A stretch of 64,000 bases of DNA from Aplidium turbinatum (Eukaryota; Chordata; Ascidiacea; Aplousobranchia; Polyclinidae), in NCBI GenBank assembly GCA_918807975.1, contig OU964934.1, positions 2,604,001 through 2,668,000 of the forward strand. The letters run 5' to 3'. Below the pieces are notes generated by a model. That model saw only the letters and a program-made list of their open reading frames with translations. It was not told the origin of the DNA and did not search any database. A program made the translations under genes and the position numbers. Below are positions 12,101 to 21,404 of this stretch, piece by piece (the first letter of the stretch is position 1; each line of letters starts with the position of its first letter).

Positions 12101-15100
12101 TGAAAACGCAGAACCTCTCACCGCCGACGACTTTGAACAGTTTTTCGAGGTGAGTAACAATGGGGTTATTCTATTGTATGTGTGATGCATGATAGTTTCC
12201 ACATCAGCATCAAATTCTTTTGATTTCTTGCTGATGACTTCCTAGTGCAAACCACCTTGTTGTGTGGAAGCTAAGGCATTCGCAGAGAGCTATAATTTGG
12301 TTTTAAAAACACCTAATTGACTCTCTTAATACTCAAGTATATTTATAAAAAACCAACGCATTCAATTCAAGATCTGTTTATGACAGGTATGGCAACGGTA
12401 TGACGATCGTCTGACGCAGTTTGTGCGATATGATCAGCTGAAGCGTCTCCTGAATGACTTGGACTACCCTCTGCAAGTCGTCCACCCTAACACGGCCTTC
12501 ATATCCTATTCCCACATGAGAATAACCGTGGACGGACGAATCCACTGCCTGGAAGTTATCATCTCTCTCATCAAGAAAGCAAGTTTATTTTTACTTTTTG
12601 ATATTATCAAATACAACTTGAGCTTAATTTCCACTTTTCACCTTTGAAAGTGGTTTTCTGTGACGTCATGTAGCCTGGTAGTATCATGTAGCCATCAGCA
12701 CAAGGCTGAGCACTCACTAGTACAGCGAGCAGTTGCGATTCGCTAACCATAACGGTGTAGCTTCCACGCTAGCCATTTAGACCACCCAATCAACTATATG
12801 TTTCTCGGCAGCCGATTGTAGCAAGAATTGACAACGATAGACACCGTGTTTCGCCCATGAGGCTGGGCTCGTCAGTATCGCACCACTAACTCATGCCACA
12901 AGAGTAGTAGTTAAAATGTTTCTACAAAAGTCAAAAAAAAGCCCGGCCTCATGGGCGAAACATGGTGTTTATCGCTGTCAATTCTTGCTACAATCGGCTG
13001 CCGAGAAACATGTTGCTACATGTTGTAGAATACTTCACTTTAGAATACTTCACAGTGTAGATTCAAACGATCTGTTATAGCCTGATGCTGCGGGTTCTTT
13101 TTGGCAATATCAAATTACACTAGCTTTCAGAACACAGTTCCCTAGTCATGTGTTATGACGAATCTTTAGAATAATGACAATGTTTTAACTGCTGTAGGTT
13201 ACTTTCAAAATTCTTTATTTTTTAATACTTTATACTATACTTGAAGGCAATCCGATAATTTTGGGAGTGCTTTTAAAACCCCTTGCATTCCCCTGATGTC
13301 TGCAAGTTAGGTTACTACAAAATTTTGCAAGAAAAAATCAGTTTCATTCCCAACGTTTTGTTAATGACCACAACTGGCTAGATCAAGAAAGTGAAGCTCT
13401 TCAACAAAACGGCGCAACGCAAAAGCACATGAGTGCAACGAAAGAACTAAAAATGTACAAGCAACTTATTTCGCTGAAACACGCAGGTCCTTGGGGATTC
13501 CCCACAGCTTAAAAACCTCAAAGAAGCGATGTTGGAATCGTTCATGCTGAAATGCAAGACAAAGGAGCAGCTTGCCGAAGCCACTGAGACAATGGACTCG
13601 GAAGAATTCGTTCGAAGAATCCGAGCCATCGTCATCATACAAAGGGCGCTGCGGGACCACTTGGCCATGAAGACAAAGCACCACAAAAAGTGATTTTATT
13701 TGTGAATTTTATCTTGATTTTAATTTTGATCAGAAGAATATATGACCTTGCTTCAAGGTAGGCTGTTATTTTTATCACAACTAACAATCATTAATTTTTC
13801 CCACCCAGCGGCCAGGTTTATAACAAGAAATGTTGTCCTGGAGCTACTACAAAGAAATAGAAAGAAAGTGTGATATTCGAATGGATAGTTCACGCAAAAT
13901 AAACCATTTGGGGTTTGCAATGCTCGATGCTGACAGATTACCCCAGTTCTGGCAACAATTTAAAAACTTTAAACAGTTTATAAACATGTTAATGAATACC
14001 ATACCCAGTCTAAATGTAATGAAAAACTTATCATGAAAGTTAAGTGGTATCTCTAACATTATTCTAACACAGTGGTTTTCTACCAGGGTTCCGCGGAACC
14101 GTAAGGTTCCGCCAGTAAGTCTAGAGGTTCCGCAAGTTTACATTCAAATCCGAGAGTCTATTTTATTATTATATGCATATTGTTTAAATATAATCATCAA
14201 GCACAAGAGGCGAGCACAATTGCTGTCTGTGGAAGATGAACTTCGTGTGTGTCTGTCAAACACACGACCCAATATTAAACACTTGTGCAAGAAACACCAG
14301 GCTCAAGTTTCTCATTAAATTTTTTATGAGAAAATAAATATAATTGTTTACAGTTTGTATTTTTATTGTAAATAAATAAATCTGAACATAAGTATTTTAA
14401 ATTAATTTTATTAATCAAATGATGCTTTTTGCATAAGGCAATTAAATTATTGAACAGGAGTTCCTCGAGCTTTTGAAATGTTTCATTGGGTTTCGTCCCA
14501 CCAAAAAGGTTGAAAACCACTGTTCTATCACAACGAAACTGCTATTTCGCCCCGAATATCTAACTTTCATTCCACAGATATCAAACAAAATCTCAAGCGA
14601 ATTCGAACGGAGACAGCTCTCGGAACTTTTTTCGACGAAAGCGATCAAAAGCGAGGTTGTCTAGAAACAGTTCTGAGTTCGGTGACGGATCTGGCTCAAG
14701 TGCCAGTTACATCAACTCAAGGAATTCAACAGATAGTGAAACAGCAAATCATACGGTTTCTGCAAAAGAAGCAATGTAAAGTATATGTTTCACCAGAATC
14801 ACTAGGACGAATGATTACCTTCATGGTACACATCTGACTTCGTATGGTCACATGTGGCTTTACGAGACGACGGACAACTGGTTTATATCCATCGCACAAT
14901 CAACCTCATTAAACAAGCAACAAACTTTGCTTTCAACATGTTGCTTTGCATTAAAACAATTGTAAACCACAAAAGGTGTCGATATAGAATGTGATCTGCT
15001 GAAGTTTTATGGTGTGATAAATTGTGGTCTTGGCTACAATTTATTTGACCCTAACTTTAGCCTACAGGCTACACCGTGAGACCATAGGAATTTAGCCCGT

Positions 15101-16318
15101 AGAAAAGGGAGCGTTCTTCCCGGCAGTCAACACAAAGCTTAGGGAGTACTCACTAGAACAGCGAGTAATTTCGATTTGCTAATAATTACGGTTTAACCTC
15201 AATGCTAGATATTACGACTATCCAATCAACTATATGTCGATTATAACAAGAATTGACAGCGATAGACACGTCTTTTGCCCATGTGGTTAAGGTCATCAGT
15301 ATCGTACCACCATTGTTGTCAATTCTACCTGTAATTGGCTGCCCAGAAGCATGTACCTGAAATGTTACACTATAGTATCACACAAACTATGATAAATACA
15401 ACCAACTGTAAAGCTGTAAGCTGATAAACTATCGCCTAATGACCAGTAGTGTTGGGAATTTATTTCAAACTAACATCCAACAAATTGTGATTGCTGGTGA
15501 ATACATAGAATACATCTTCTTCGTAACCTCAAGTTATACTAGAAACCAAACGACATTGATGTGAATGCATAGTGTGATTGTGAATATTGTCAGTGATGCG
15601 AAAGAAAGCACAACATACCCTAGATCAGGGGGCACCAAAGTAGCCTACAACCCACAGATCAGATGCAGCCCTCGAGGTTGATCCACAAGGCCCGCCAACG
15701 TCACATTGTGCAAGGAATGTGACATAACGCTGAGTACAAATCCTTTTAAAAGTGAACACTGTGTGAAATGTTGAGCTTAAGTTGTCCTATTCAACTTTTC
15801 GTCCTTTTTATTTTCTAAATACTGAATAATTTGGGTATTAAATCTGGATTATTTTATTTTCTCATTTCTAACAATACAGTAGTTGCATTTAGCTGATGAA
15901 TGTGAAACTAAATTAGAGACATACAGGTTGTTATATGTATTGTTAAACTTTTTGAAAGTATTTACTGTTTGACTTTGTTTATGTGACTTTGAGAGTTTAT
16001 GACAAAATAATGATATTTTCCTCCACAACCCATTTGCCTGCAACTATCACTAAACGCGTCAATTGTTGAATACATCTGAATGCATCCCACCCACTCTGTT
16101 GAATCACCACCACAGGTTGCAAACTGTTAAAGAAAATCGTTATGTGGCCGGAGAGCATCTCTTCTCGCAGTCACCCGGCCCTTTCTCAAAAAATTTTGGT
16201 GACTTCTGCCCTAGAAAGTCATAATCACACTGCTACATGTCTGTCCGTTCTGATTTTCTTTTCTTTCAGGTTTTATCAGCAAGAAAAGAAGGAACTACAA
16301 GAACAAGATCCTGGTTGA
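24..16318 (+). CDS. Voltage-gated sodium channel alpha subunit, 3' half (domain III S4 to C-terminus), multi-exon, 5' part outside window
   Basis: The encoded protein is the pore-forming subunit of a plasma-membrane Nav channel. Exons read, in order: 24-146, 1144-1226, 2173-2442, 2904-2985, 3359-3560, 4034-4155, 4883-5027, 8431-8538, 9694-9818, 10328-10522, 11373-11490, 12004-12149, 12387-12578, 13487-13689, then tentatively 14578-14775 and 16270-16318. Every junction keeps the frame and gives collinear similarity to Nav domain III S4 through domain IV S6, the EF-hand-like region and the IQ motif. With both tail exons the visible part is about 786 residues; without splicing at 13689 it stops at 13691-13693. 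Two introns use GC donors. The selectivity-filter positions are Asn (III) and Glu (IV) where typical Nav channels have Lys and Ala, so this is a divergent paralogue. I recall that ascidians have a second, divergent Nav gene but could not check identity. The family call is secure; the tail beyond 13689 is inference. Confidence 0.93.
147..2172. other. First two Nav introns in the window, no feature recognised
   Basis: The introns 147-1143 and 1227-2172 are AT-rich. Only short shadow frames are present; no repeat ends, RNA gene or further exon was seen. Confidence 0.5.
1144..1226 (+). CDS. Nav exon: domain III S4-S5 linker and S5
   Basis: It reads [18 protein letters not shown] and continues into MVLWLIF, matching the Nav S4-S5 linker and S5. 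The donor is GTGAGC, phase 2. Confidence 0.92.
2173..2442 (+). CDS. Nav exon: end of domain III S5 and long extracellular turret
   Basis: An acceptor AG at 2171-2172 gives [15 protein letters not shown], matching the conserved Nav S5 end. The later AG at 2179-2180 would break the frame. The turret that follows is long, holds several Cys residues and has N-x-S/T sites (NET, NNT, NAS). The donor is a consensus GTAAGT. Confidence 0.9.
2904..2985 (+). CDS. Nav exon: domain III turret end and pore helix start
   Basis: It begins by completing a Met codon and reads [19 protein letters not shown], close to the Nav stretch preceding the domain III filter. The donor is GTAAGT, phase 0. Confidence 0.92.
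3359..3560 (+). CDS. Nav exon: domain III selectivity filter and S6
   Basis: It starts [11 protein letters not shown]; family members read VATFKGW, so the filter Lys is replaced by Asn. S6 follows, ending [15 protein letters not shown]. The frame is kept only if the intron begins with GC (GCGAGT at 3561), giving QKIKQKGGDDG across the junction. Confidence 0.92.
3587..3878 (-). mobile_element. tRNA-derived SINE, reverse copy, in a Nav intron
   Basis: Read on the minus strand it starts with a tRNA-like head: an A box inside TAGCTCAACTGATTAAGCG and a B box GGTTCGACTCT. It ends in a tail GACAAAGC...AGGATAAAGATTC. The same order occurs in the plus-strand copy near 50.4-50.7 kb, with clear similarity over head and tail and poorer similarity in the middle. 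The two copies define one family. Confidence 0.75.
4034..4155 (+). CDS. Nav exon: domain III-IV linker with inactivation particle
   Basis: It reads [18 protein letters not shown] and later PTKPIPRP, the conserved III-IV linker. The usual IFM triad of fast inactivation is VFL here; the central Phe is kept. Confidence 0.92.
4640..4795. repeat. About 155-bp dispersed repeat, copy 1
   Basis: It shares GCGAACATGTAGA, GAACGATAAAGTAAACACAC and ACAAAACCAAAAGGTTTAAA in the same order with 46655-46812. No inverted ends are visible. It could be a decayed retroelement tail. Confidence 0.65.
4883..5027 (+). CDS. Nav exon: domain IV S1
   Basis: It reads [19 protein letters not shown] and continues to LNFAFI, matching domain IV S1 and the start of S2. 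The donor is GTAAGT, phase 1. The 3.4-kb intron that follows carries a nest of hAT elements. Confidence 0.9.
5320..6085. mobile_element. Nested hAT-type element (inner A)
   Basis: Inverted ends CAGGGCCGGATTTAG and CTAAATCCGGCCCTG are flanked by an exact 8-bp duplication TCAAAACA (5312-5319, 6086-6093). It is 766 bp long with no coding frame seen, so non-autonomous. It lies inside the 5186-7868 element and is therefore younger. Confidence 0.9.
6308..7707. mobile_element. Nested hAT element (inner B) with decayed transposase
   Basis: Its ends are CAGTGGCGTAGCC and GGCTACGCTACTG. The flanking octamers ATAGCGGT and ATAATGGT agree at 6 of 8 positions. It is 1.4 kb. Its right third matches the 499-bp element at 62600-63098 (shared stretches ACTGCATTAAAAGAGC, GAAAATGCTCTCAGAATGC, TTCTGGGGGAGGCC). 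It carries the remnant of a hAT dimerisation domain. Confidence 0.85.
6518..6730 (+). pseudogene. Broken hAT transposase C-terminus (dimerisation domain)
   Basis: One frame reads [19 protein letters not shown] second frame directly after it reads [13 protein letters not shown]. Together these resemble the end of hAT transposases, where FPN..LLxILxTLPVS is followed by [13 protein letters not shown] frame change separates the two, and stop codons follow in KLI*. It is a dead fragment lying inside inner element B. Confidence 0.75.
8431..8538 (+). CDS. Nav exon: domain IV S2-S3
   Basis: The split Cys codon joins FAFI to [15 protein letters not shown], a gap-free match in length to Nav S2. Then [20 protein letters not shown] is S3. 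No exon is missing in the large intron before it. Confidence 0.9.
9694..9818 (+). CDS. Nav exon: domain IV S3-S4 loop and S4
   Basis: It reads [16 protein letters not shown] then [11 protein letters not shown]. Six Arg residues lie at every third position, as in the domain IV voltage sensor that couples to inactivation. Confidence 0.92.
10328..10522 (+). CDS. Nav exon: domain IV S4-S5, S5 and pore approach
   Basis: It reads [20 protein letters not shown], nearly identical to the family, then S5 and MSQFPYVQH. It ends in LLLFQ at a phase-0 donor. Confidence 0.93.
11373..11490 (+). CDS. Nav exon: domain IV selectivity filter
   Basis: It reads [15 protein letters not shown]; family members read TTSAGWDG. 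The filter Ala is therefore Glu, the residue voltage-gated calcium channels use at this position. A Cys-containing loop (YCDD, NCGN) follows. Confidence 0.92.
11699..11941. mobile_element. Small hAT-type MITE, Nav intron
   Basis: The ends CTGTGGTTTTTAACC and GGTTAAGAACTATTG are inverted with a few mismatches. The flanks CATTAAAC and CTCTAAAC agree at 6 of 8. It is 243 bp with no coding capacity. Confidence 0.7.
12004..12149 (+). CDS. Nav exon: domain IV S6 and proximal C-terminus
   Basis: It reads [20 protein letters not shown] then [12 protein letters not shown], the highly conserved end of S6 and the start of the EF-hand-like region. The donor is GTGAGT. Confidence 0.93.
12387..12578 (+). 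CDS. Nav exon: EF-hand-like C-terminal region
   Basis: It reads [18 protein letters not shown] and ends [16 protein letters not shown]. It must end before GCAAGT at 12579 to stay in frame with the next exon, so the intron is GC-AG. Confidence 0.88.
12704..13025. repeat. Repeat with long 71-bp inverted arms, Nav intron
   Basis: The arms 12799-12869 and 12940-13010 are nearly perfect reverse complements around a loop of about 70 bases. Shared segments include GCCGATTGTAGCAAGAATTG and CGCCCATGAGGC. A transcript would form a long hairpin. A more diverged copy with the same left flank (ACTAGxACAGCGAG...CAATCAACTATATG) lies at 15143-15360. Confidence 0.8.
13487..13689 (+). CDS. Nav exon: C-terminal helix and IQ motif
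   Basis: It opens [15 protein letters not shown], the usual continuation (KRVLGES in vertebrates), and carries the calmodulin-binding IQ motif [16 protein letters not shown]. Without splicing the frame ends at TGA 13691-13693. Splicing at GTGATT (13690) would join downstream tail exons in frame. Confidence 0.88.
14070..14522. mobile_element. hAT-type MITE in the last part of the Nav gene
   Basis: It has inverted ends CAGTGGTTTTC and GAAAACCACTG, with flanks TTCTAACA and TTCTATCA (7 of 8). It is 453 bp with a GGTTCCGC-rich left end. It lies between the IQ exon and the probable tail exon. Confidence 0.85.
14578..14775 (+). CDS. Probable Nav tail exon, Ser-rich cytosolic C-terminus
   Basis: After the acceptor TTCCACAG the phase-matching frame is open for about 66 codons. 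It holds [18 protein letters not shown] and a Ser/Asn-rich stretch, then either TAA at 14777-14779 or a donor GTAAAG. The composition suits a phosphorylatable channel tail, but I see no sequence homology. Confidence 0.5.
15143..15360. repeat. Diverged second copy of the inverted-arm repeat
   Basis: It shares ACAGCGAG, CAATCAACTATATG, AAGAATTGACAGCGATAGACAC and TGGCTGCCxAGAAxCATGT with the copy at 12704-13025. The right arm is shortened and the hairpin much weaker. Confidence 0.65.
16270..16318 (+). CDS. Possible last Nav exon with stop codon
   Basis: A strong pyrimidine tract and CAG acceptor precede a frame that fits the phase of the previous donor. It encodes [15 protein letters not shown] and a stop. 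An AATAAA signal lies at 16350-16355. Phase and signals fit, but homology does not help. Confidence 0.4.
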
Positions 16319-16349
16319 AGGAAAGAATCAGAAGTTGATGTTGATATTC

Positions 16350-16355
16350 AATAAA
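16350..16355 (+). terminator. Candidate polyadenylation signal AATAAA for the Nav gene
   Basis: A canonical AATAAA lies about 30 bases after the possible last stop codon. In AT-rich DNA such hexamers are common, so this is only positional support. Confidence 0.3.
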
Positions 16356-17048
16356 AGGCACGAATTGAGGGCGTTTTGTCGGAGAAGGGGAACAGAGTTG
16401 CTTGTACAAAATTGAACTGTAGATTGTCTCCAGTTCGTTTATGTTTATTTTTGTTTTCTTTGTATTTTTATTTTTTCAATTGATTTGAATCTCACCATTA
16501 TTTCTGTTATTGCTTCAACATACGAACAGTTTAAAGTGTTTGCGCTTCATAAATCTGTTCCACTGTAGGTTGCTCATCAATACAAACTCCAGCAGTTTCA
16601 GCTCTTCAAAGCAGGCGCATGGCAATAAAGCAGTGAGACAGTAGATAATCTTGGCAACTGATAAACGACTAGAATTAATTTCGGACAACAAACAACGCCT
16701 CCGGCCTGAAATCTGTTGGCCTTAATGGCCATGTCAGGAATGAAACTTGGTTGGAGTTGCCTAAACAAGGGGTTTCCAAACTGTGTTGCCACACACTGGT
16801 GTGCCGCCAAAGCCTGGTGTTTTGAATGTTGCAGCCGTAAGAGCAAATCTGCTAAGAGTCAAATGAGTTAATTAGACAGCATCTTTGCTTTCGTGTTGCA
16901 GTGCGCTACGATAGATTGCGTAGACCTACGAATCGGCTTTTTTTGCACTGACACTGATCAAGCCCCGAGTCAAGGCTATTTGTGCACACCTTTCACATTG
17001 CAGTAGCATAGACCAACTAGCAAACAAATTCACTGGTATAGCCTACAT
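16356..17048. other. Intergenic stretch without a recognised gene
   Basis: This lies between the candidate Nav poly(A) site and the first hAT fragment. It holds a stretch resembling a hAT end near 16770 (GGGGTTTCCAAACTGTG) but no partner end. No exon was recognised. Confidence 0.4.
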
Positions 17049-17550
17049 CAGTGGTTCTCAACCTTTTTTGTACCATGGACCATTTTTTTAAGAAAAAAAT
17101 TCCATGAACCACTTTGTTTTGCTTACACCCAAGAAGGCCATTTGTGGAAACTATATCGTGCATAGGTCAGTGACCTCTAACGTCAGTTCTTTGCCACAAG
17201 CAATATCTTCTAACTTGTAGACTAGACTCAACCAAACTACTTGCCCTATTTAAACAACTACAAGCTGAGTGGGACCAGTGGCGGATGTAGAAAAAAAATT
17301 GGGGAAGGCAACAAATATTTGAAAGAATCAAAACTCGCAAGATTAAATAAGCAATGAAAAGTTTAGGTGTAGAAAACAAACAATTGTAGCAAGAGGTCTG
17401 GGGGTTTGACCCCAGATAATTTTGACAAAACAAACTTTGTTTTGCTCGCTTTTTGTGTATTTTTAAGCCCAATAATAATGTGCTTCTTTGTCAAGACACA
17501 CACCTTGTAGTTGACCGAATTCATCAAATGAATATTGGATGACTTTAGAG
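17049..17550. mobile_element. Two incomplete hAT-like left ends
   Basis: CAGTGGTTCTCAACC begins at 17049 and CAGTGGCGGATGTAG at 17276, both typical hAT outer ends. I could not find matching right ends or flanking duplications, so these are truncated or diverged. Confidence 0.4.
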
Positions 17551-18550
17551 CAGTGGTTCCCAAACTGTGGTACGCGAAGGTCTTTCAGATGGTACGCGAG
17601 AAACTCACTGAAGTTGACACGTGGACGTCCACGGTTGACAGCAGTTAAAGTAAAATAACTGAATACAATTTGCTCAAACTTTCAAATTTCTCAATGTGCA
17701 TTATTGTGTCATAATCAATGTTATTCGTAGGAGATTCAAGCGTTTATGACACAACATTTAGGTCAGTAGTTTTTAAACTTTTTTCGTTGCGACGTTTTCG
17801 AAAATCTTTATTGGACTTGCGACTTACTCAGCGATAGAAATTTCAGTAATTTTTATTTATTTGTGTCTCTCTCTAGCCTTTATTTGTCGCGCGACGAAAT
17901 GAATTTAGAATTGCGCTATGTGATTGTTAAACCAGAAGCATTTGCTACAGTTTCGCAATGATGAGTTCTCATGCACATGTCAGGGGATAACAATATCTGT
18001 GAGCGCTTTATTGTGCAATTGAGTTTAGATACGAAGCGGAATCATTGTGTGACGCCCTTGAAAAATTAAAACTACGCACCAAGAGCGTGGCGACGCACAC
18101 TTTGAGAACCTCTGACCTAGGTCGGTATGTAGGTTCGTCTCGTTGTCTCCCTGTCGGTATGAGAACTTGTGTAACTTTTGTACTGTGTATATTGCATATT
18201 TCAAACATGTACCTATGTTCCTGACAAATAAAACATTGATTGATTGATAGGTCGTTTAACAGAAAAGCCAAAACTTTTCACTTTTCAATGTTGCTACTGA
18301 TAGTGGCACTAGTAGTGCACCCTATTTATTGGTATTCTACTATAATCTGACAGCTCAATAGCTTACTGTAATTATATTTAGTCTAATATTAAAATTTTTA
18401 GTCTTGAAGCGCTGTGCTAAAATTTGTTAAACTTTCTTGCCTTTTATTGTACATTTTTGAGATTTTCTGGTTGTAGCGTCGTTGGTGGTACGCGTGCACT
18501 GTATGAAACTGCTAAATGATACATAAATAGAAAAAGTTTGGGAACCACTG
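17551..18550. mobile_element. 1.0-kb hAT-type element with a nested element
   Basis: Inverted ends CAGTGGTTCCCAAAC and GTTTGGGAACCACTG are flanked by an exact 8-bp duplication CTTTAGAG (17543-17550, 18551-18558). No open frame. A second element (17763-18112) is inserted in it. Confidence 0.9.
17763..18112. mobile_element. Nested hAT-type MITE
   Basis: It begins CAGTAGTTTTTAAACTTTTTTC with GTTGCGACG next, and ends GACGCACACTTTGAGAACC then TCTG. The ends are imperfect inverted repeats; the flanks ATTTAGGT and ACCTAGGT agree at 6 of 8. Confidence 0.65.
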
Positions 18551-19393
18551 CTTTAGAGGCTTAGTGATAAGTTTTAGTTTGAAATTGAATTTACGTTTTG
18601 AATGTTTTTTTCTTTTACGGCCAGAAAAGATTTCAGAAAATTATTTACTGCCAGAACTATGTGTTTTCAATGCCACCGGTCGGTTTAATAAGATAGGATT
18701 GAGTGCGTGAAACAATTCTGAAAGTTGCAGAAAATTAAGGCTACATGTCATTTACAGATTGTGGGAGGAGAGGCACGTGACTAGTTTACAGTTTGTAATT
18801 TCCAATGGAAAAAATTCAAAAACACCATGCTCATTTTTTGTAGAATCAATGTAACAACTTGCAAATCTAGTGATGCCTTAGTTTGATGTTTCTGACACAA
18901 AAATTCAAAGCTAATTTTTGACAAACTTGTTCATGTTCAGTCTTGATGTGATAATTTCTTTGCTATGGATGTCCATTCTGTAAACACTCAAAATCTCACT
19001 GGCCTACATTGATCAAACGAAAGCTCACTGTGGGTGTTGAGAGTGGGGTGTTGATTAATATGACCAATACCCATGTTTAAAGTGATTCTGCCGAAATAGA
19101 CGTAACAGAGCAGCTGTAGCACTTTTCTCTCCATCCCTTCCTAACATCGATCTAACGCAAACCTACGCAGATGTAACTGATTGGAACATTTATTGTAGAT
19201 TCGATACACAGCAAGAGCTTCACGTTTTGTGTTTATCCAACGTTCGACAATGGCAAATCAATGAAAAACACAAGACATTTTAACGTTGTTTGCGCTTGCA
19301 AGTAACGCACTCCAAACAGAAGTCATCTTTGCGAACAAACTCCGTCTTTAATATTGAAATAACTCGGCAGATACTTAACTGTGAGGCGCTATC

Positions 19394-19467
19394 CCAGACA
19401 GCAAATCATCCGTTTTTTACATTGATTTAACGTCTGCAGTCGTTGAATAGGTTGGTTTGCTGTCTGG
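19394..19467. repeat. Palindromic CAGACAGCAAATC repeat, copy 1
   Basis: It runs from CCAGACAGCAAATC through TTTACATTGATTTAACGTCTGCAG to GGTTTGCTGTCTGG; the two halves are inverted. The centre is a variant of AACGTCTGCAGACGTT. Confidence 0.8.
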
Positions 19468-19791
19468 CATGGCTGGAACAGGTCACAGGTCGTATGTTAC
19501 ATAACACGGGTTTCTTTTCTACAGTTACGTAAGTTCAACGTTATTTGACCTGTACAGAACGCAAATGAGTGAACAGTACATCATAAAGCCAAAGCATAGA
19601 AACGCAAATCAGCGAAAGCATCCTAACGCCAGGTGCGGGTGATGCGTCTGGAGTGAGCGTCTTTTACATTGTTTGTGCGAAGACGTCGGAAGTTAGAAAA
19701 GCAATGTCTCCATGTTGTTGAATCTCATTTCTTGCGATGCAAACTGCACAATTTAGTGACACACTGTGGACAATTGTATGTCCAGCAACTT

Positions 19792-19878
19792 CCCAAACAG
19801 CAAAGCAACCGCTGTTTACATTGATCCAATGTCTGCAGACGTTGAATCAATGTAAGGAAGATTGATTTGCTGTCTGGG
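19792..19878. repeat. Palindromic CAGACAGCAAATC repeat, copy 2
   Basis: The left end is CCCAAACAGCAAAGC and the right end GATTTGCTGTCTGGG. The centre has AATGTCTGCAGACGTTGAAT with ACATTGAT and ATCAATGT arms on each side. Confidence 0.8.
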
Positions 19879-19945
19879 TTGGCAACAGGCTGATGATGCA
19901 AAAATGACAAGTTTCTACAAAACTAACGATACAAACAACCTTAGC

Positions 19946-20030
19946 CCCGGCCAGCAAATCAATCACTTCTTACATTGATTCAACGTCTGCAGATGTTGAG
20001 TTCATGTAAAAAGAACTGGTTTGCTAACTG
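19946..20030. repeat. Palindromic CAGACAGCAAATC repeat, copy 3 (diverged)
   Basis: It has CCAGCAAATC, ACATTGATTCAACGTCTGCAG and GGTTTGCTAACTG; the right end is worn. Confidence 0.65.
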
Positions 20031-20488
20031 AGACAATATTGGCACAGCAATGGAGACCAAACCTAGTTTTTCATACAAAATTCAAAAAACTTACAAAATC
20101 TCGGACACTCAACTTCTACTGCAACAATGAAGTTATCTTTTCCCAAAAACTGCTTAGTAAAAAAATAAGCTACCACAGTTAAAGAATATATTCTTACATC
20201 AACACAACGTTATACAATATGGAACCAACGTTGCAATATCGCAATGCCACATGACACAACTTTTCCGCAAAAGCAAGTTACTTTTTACATCGCTTTAACG
20301 TCGGCAACGTTGAAACAACATAAAACAGGACAACCCAGTAAACACGAGTTGTCAATTCTGCAGCAATGTCTGGCGAATGATATAAACGTTTCAACTTATC
20401 CTGGGAACTTCATTCAGTGAAGAATCCTCAACAGGCAAAGACGACTGGAACAGAACCATTGGTACTCAAAAGCAAATAATTCTAACTT

Positions 20489-20577
20489 CCCAGACAGCAA
20501 ATCAACCATTTTTTCGTCTACAAAACTACGTCTACAGACGTTGAATCAATGTAAAAACCAATCGATTTGCTGTCTGG
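20489..20577. repeat. Palindromic CAGACAGCAAATC repeat, copy 4
   Basis: It has the sharpest ends: CCCAGACAGCAAATCAACC on the left and GATTTGCTGTCTGG on the right, with CAGACGTTGAATCAATGT inside. The left inner arm is altered. Confidence 0.8.
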
Positions 20578-21137
20578 TTATTAGGAATGAGCTTTCTGCC
20601 ATGATGGCTGATGCAGGACTAAACAAATCACTTTGTAAACGTCAACTAACCTTCTAGTGGTGCTGACGTCGAAGAAACTTCTAAGTAACGTAAATCAACG
20701 TAAAACTAAATAAATCTTGATAAAAAAAAATATTCCATTCGATCGTGGCTGATTCCCATCGTTAATTCTCGGTACATCATCCGCCCATCAATACACGAAA
20801 AACACGAGATATATAGGAAAGCGAAGCAATATATACACAGCAAGCAACACGCACACTTATGACACATAGATGCACACAGCTGAGTCAACCGAGTAGTTGG
20901 CCCACTTGTGTGTGGGAGGAACCCATTCCGCTATAAACATTTCACAGCTTTCACATCGCATTGGTTGCAACTAAACGTTAAAGTGATGAAAAATAATGAT
21001 TTTGATAACACGAACGAATCAATGATAGAAGGTGAGCAAGATTGCAAACGCGGATTCTTGGAATGAAACAAATCCAGGAGTAGGCTTTTAAACAATGCTC
21101 TTCACAAATAAACTGCACACACTTACGTGCAGTCTAA

Positions 21138-21404
21138 GGGAACGTTCAAATATTATGTAACGCTTTTTTCCGAATTTTTGACCCCCCCTCCCCCATGTAA
21201 CGTCAACGTAACGTTTTTTTCAATCCCCCTCCCCCATGTAACGCTTTTTCACTACGAATTCAGCACAAAAAACTACCATTCCGTACTGGAAAGCGTTACG
21301 TAACGTTTTGCTTGAACCCCCTCCCCCCCGATGTGACGCTAACGTAACGCTTTGCATAAACCCCCCTCCCCCTCGAAGGGGTTACGTAATATTTGAACGT
21401 TCCC
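21138..21404. mobile_element. Harbinger-like MITE with TAA target duplication
   Basis: Inverted ends GGGAACGTTCAAATATTATG and the reverse complement of GTAATATTTGAACGTTCCC are flanked by TAA on both sides (21135-21137, 21405-21407). A 3-bp TWA duplication is typical of PIF/Harbinger. Inside are several GTAACG(C/T)AACG words and C-rich runs, themselves in inverted order. Confidence 0.8.

Larger units (their letters stand above)
18559..21137. other. Intergenic DNA rich in ACGT words, otherwise without a gene
   Basis: Apart from the four palindromic repeats there is no coding sequence I can support. The stretch 19.1-20.7 kb is unusually rich in AACGT/ACGTT words even between those repeats, which suggests older, worn copies. 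Confidence 0.45.
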
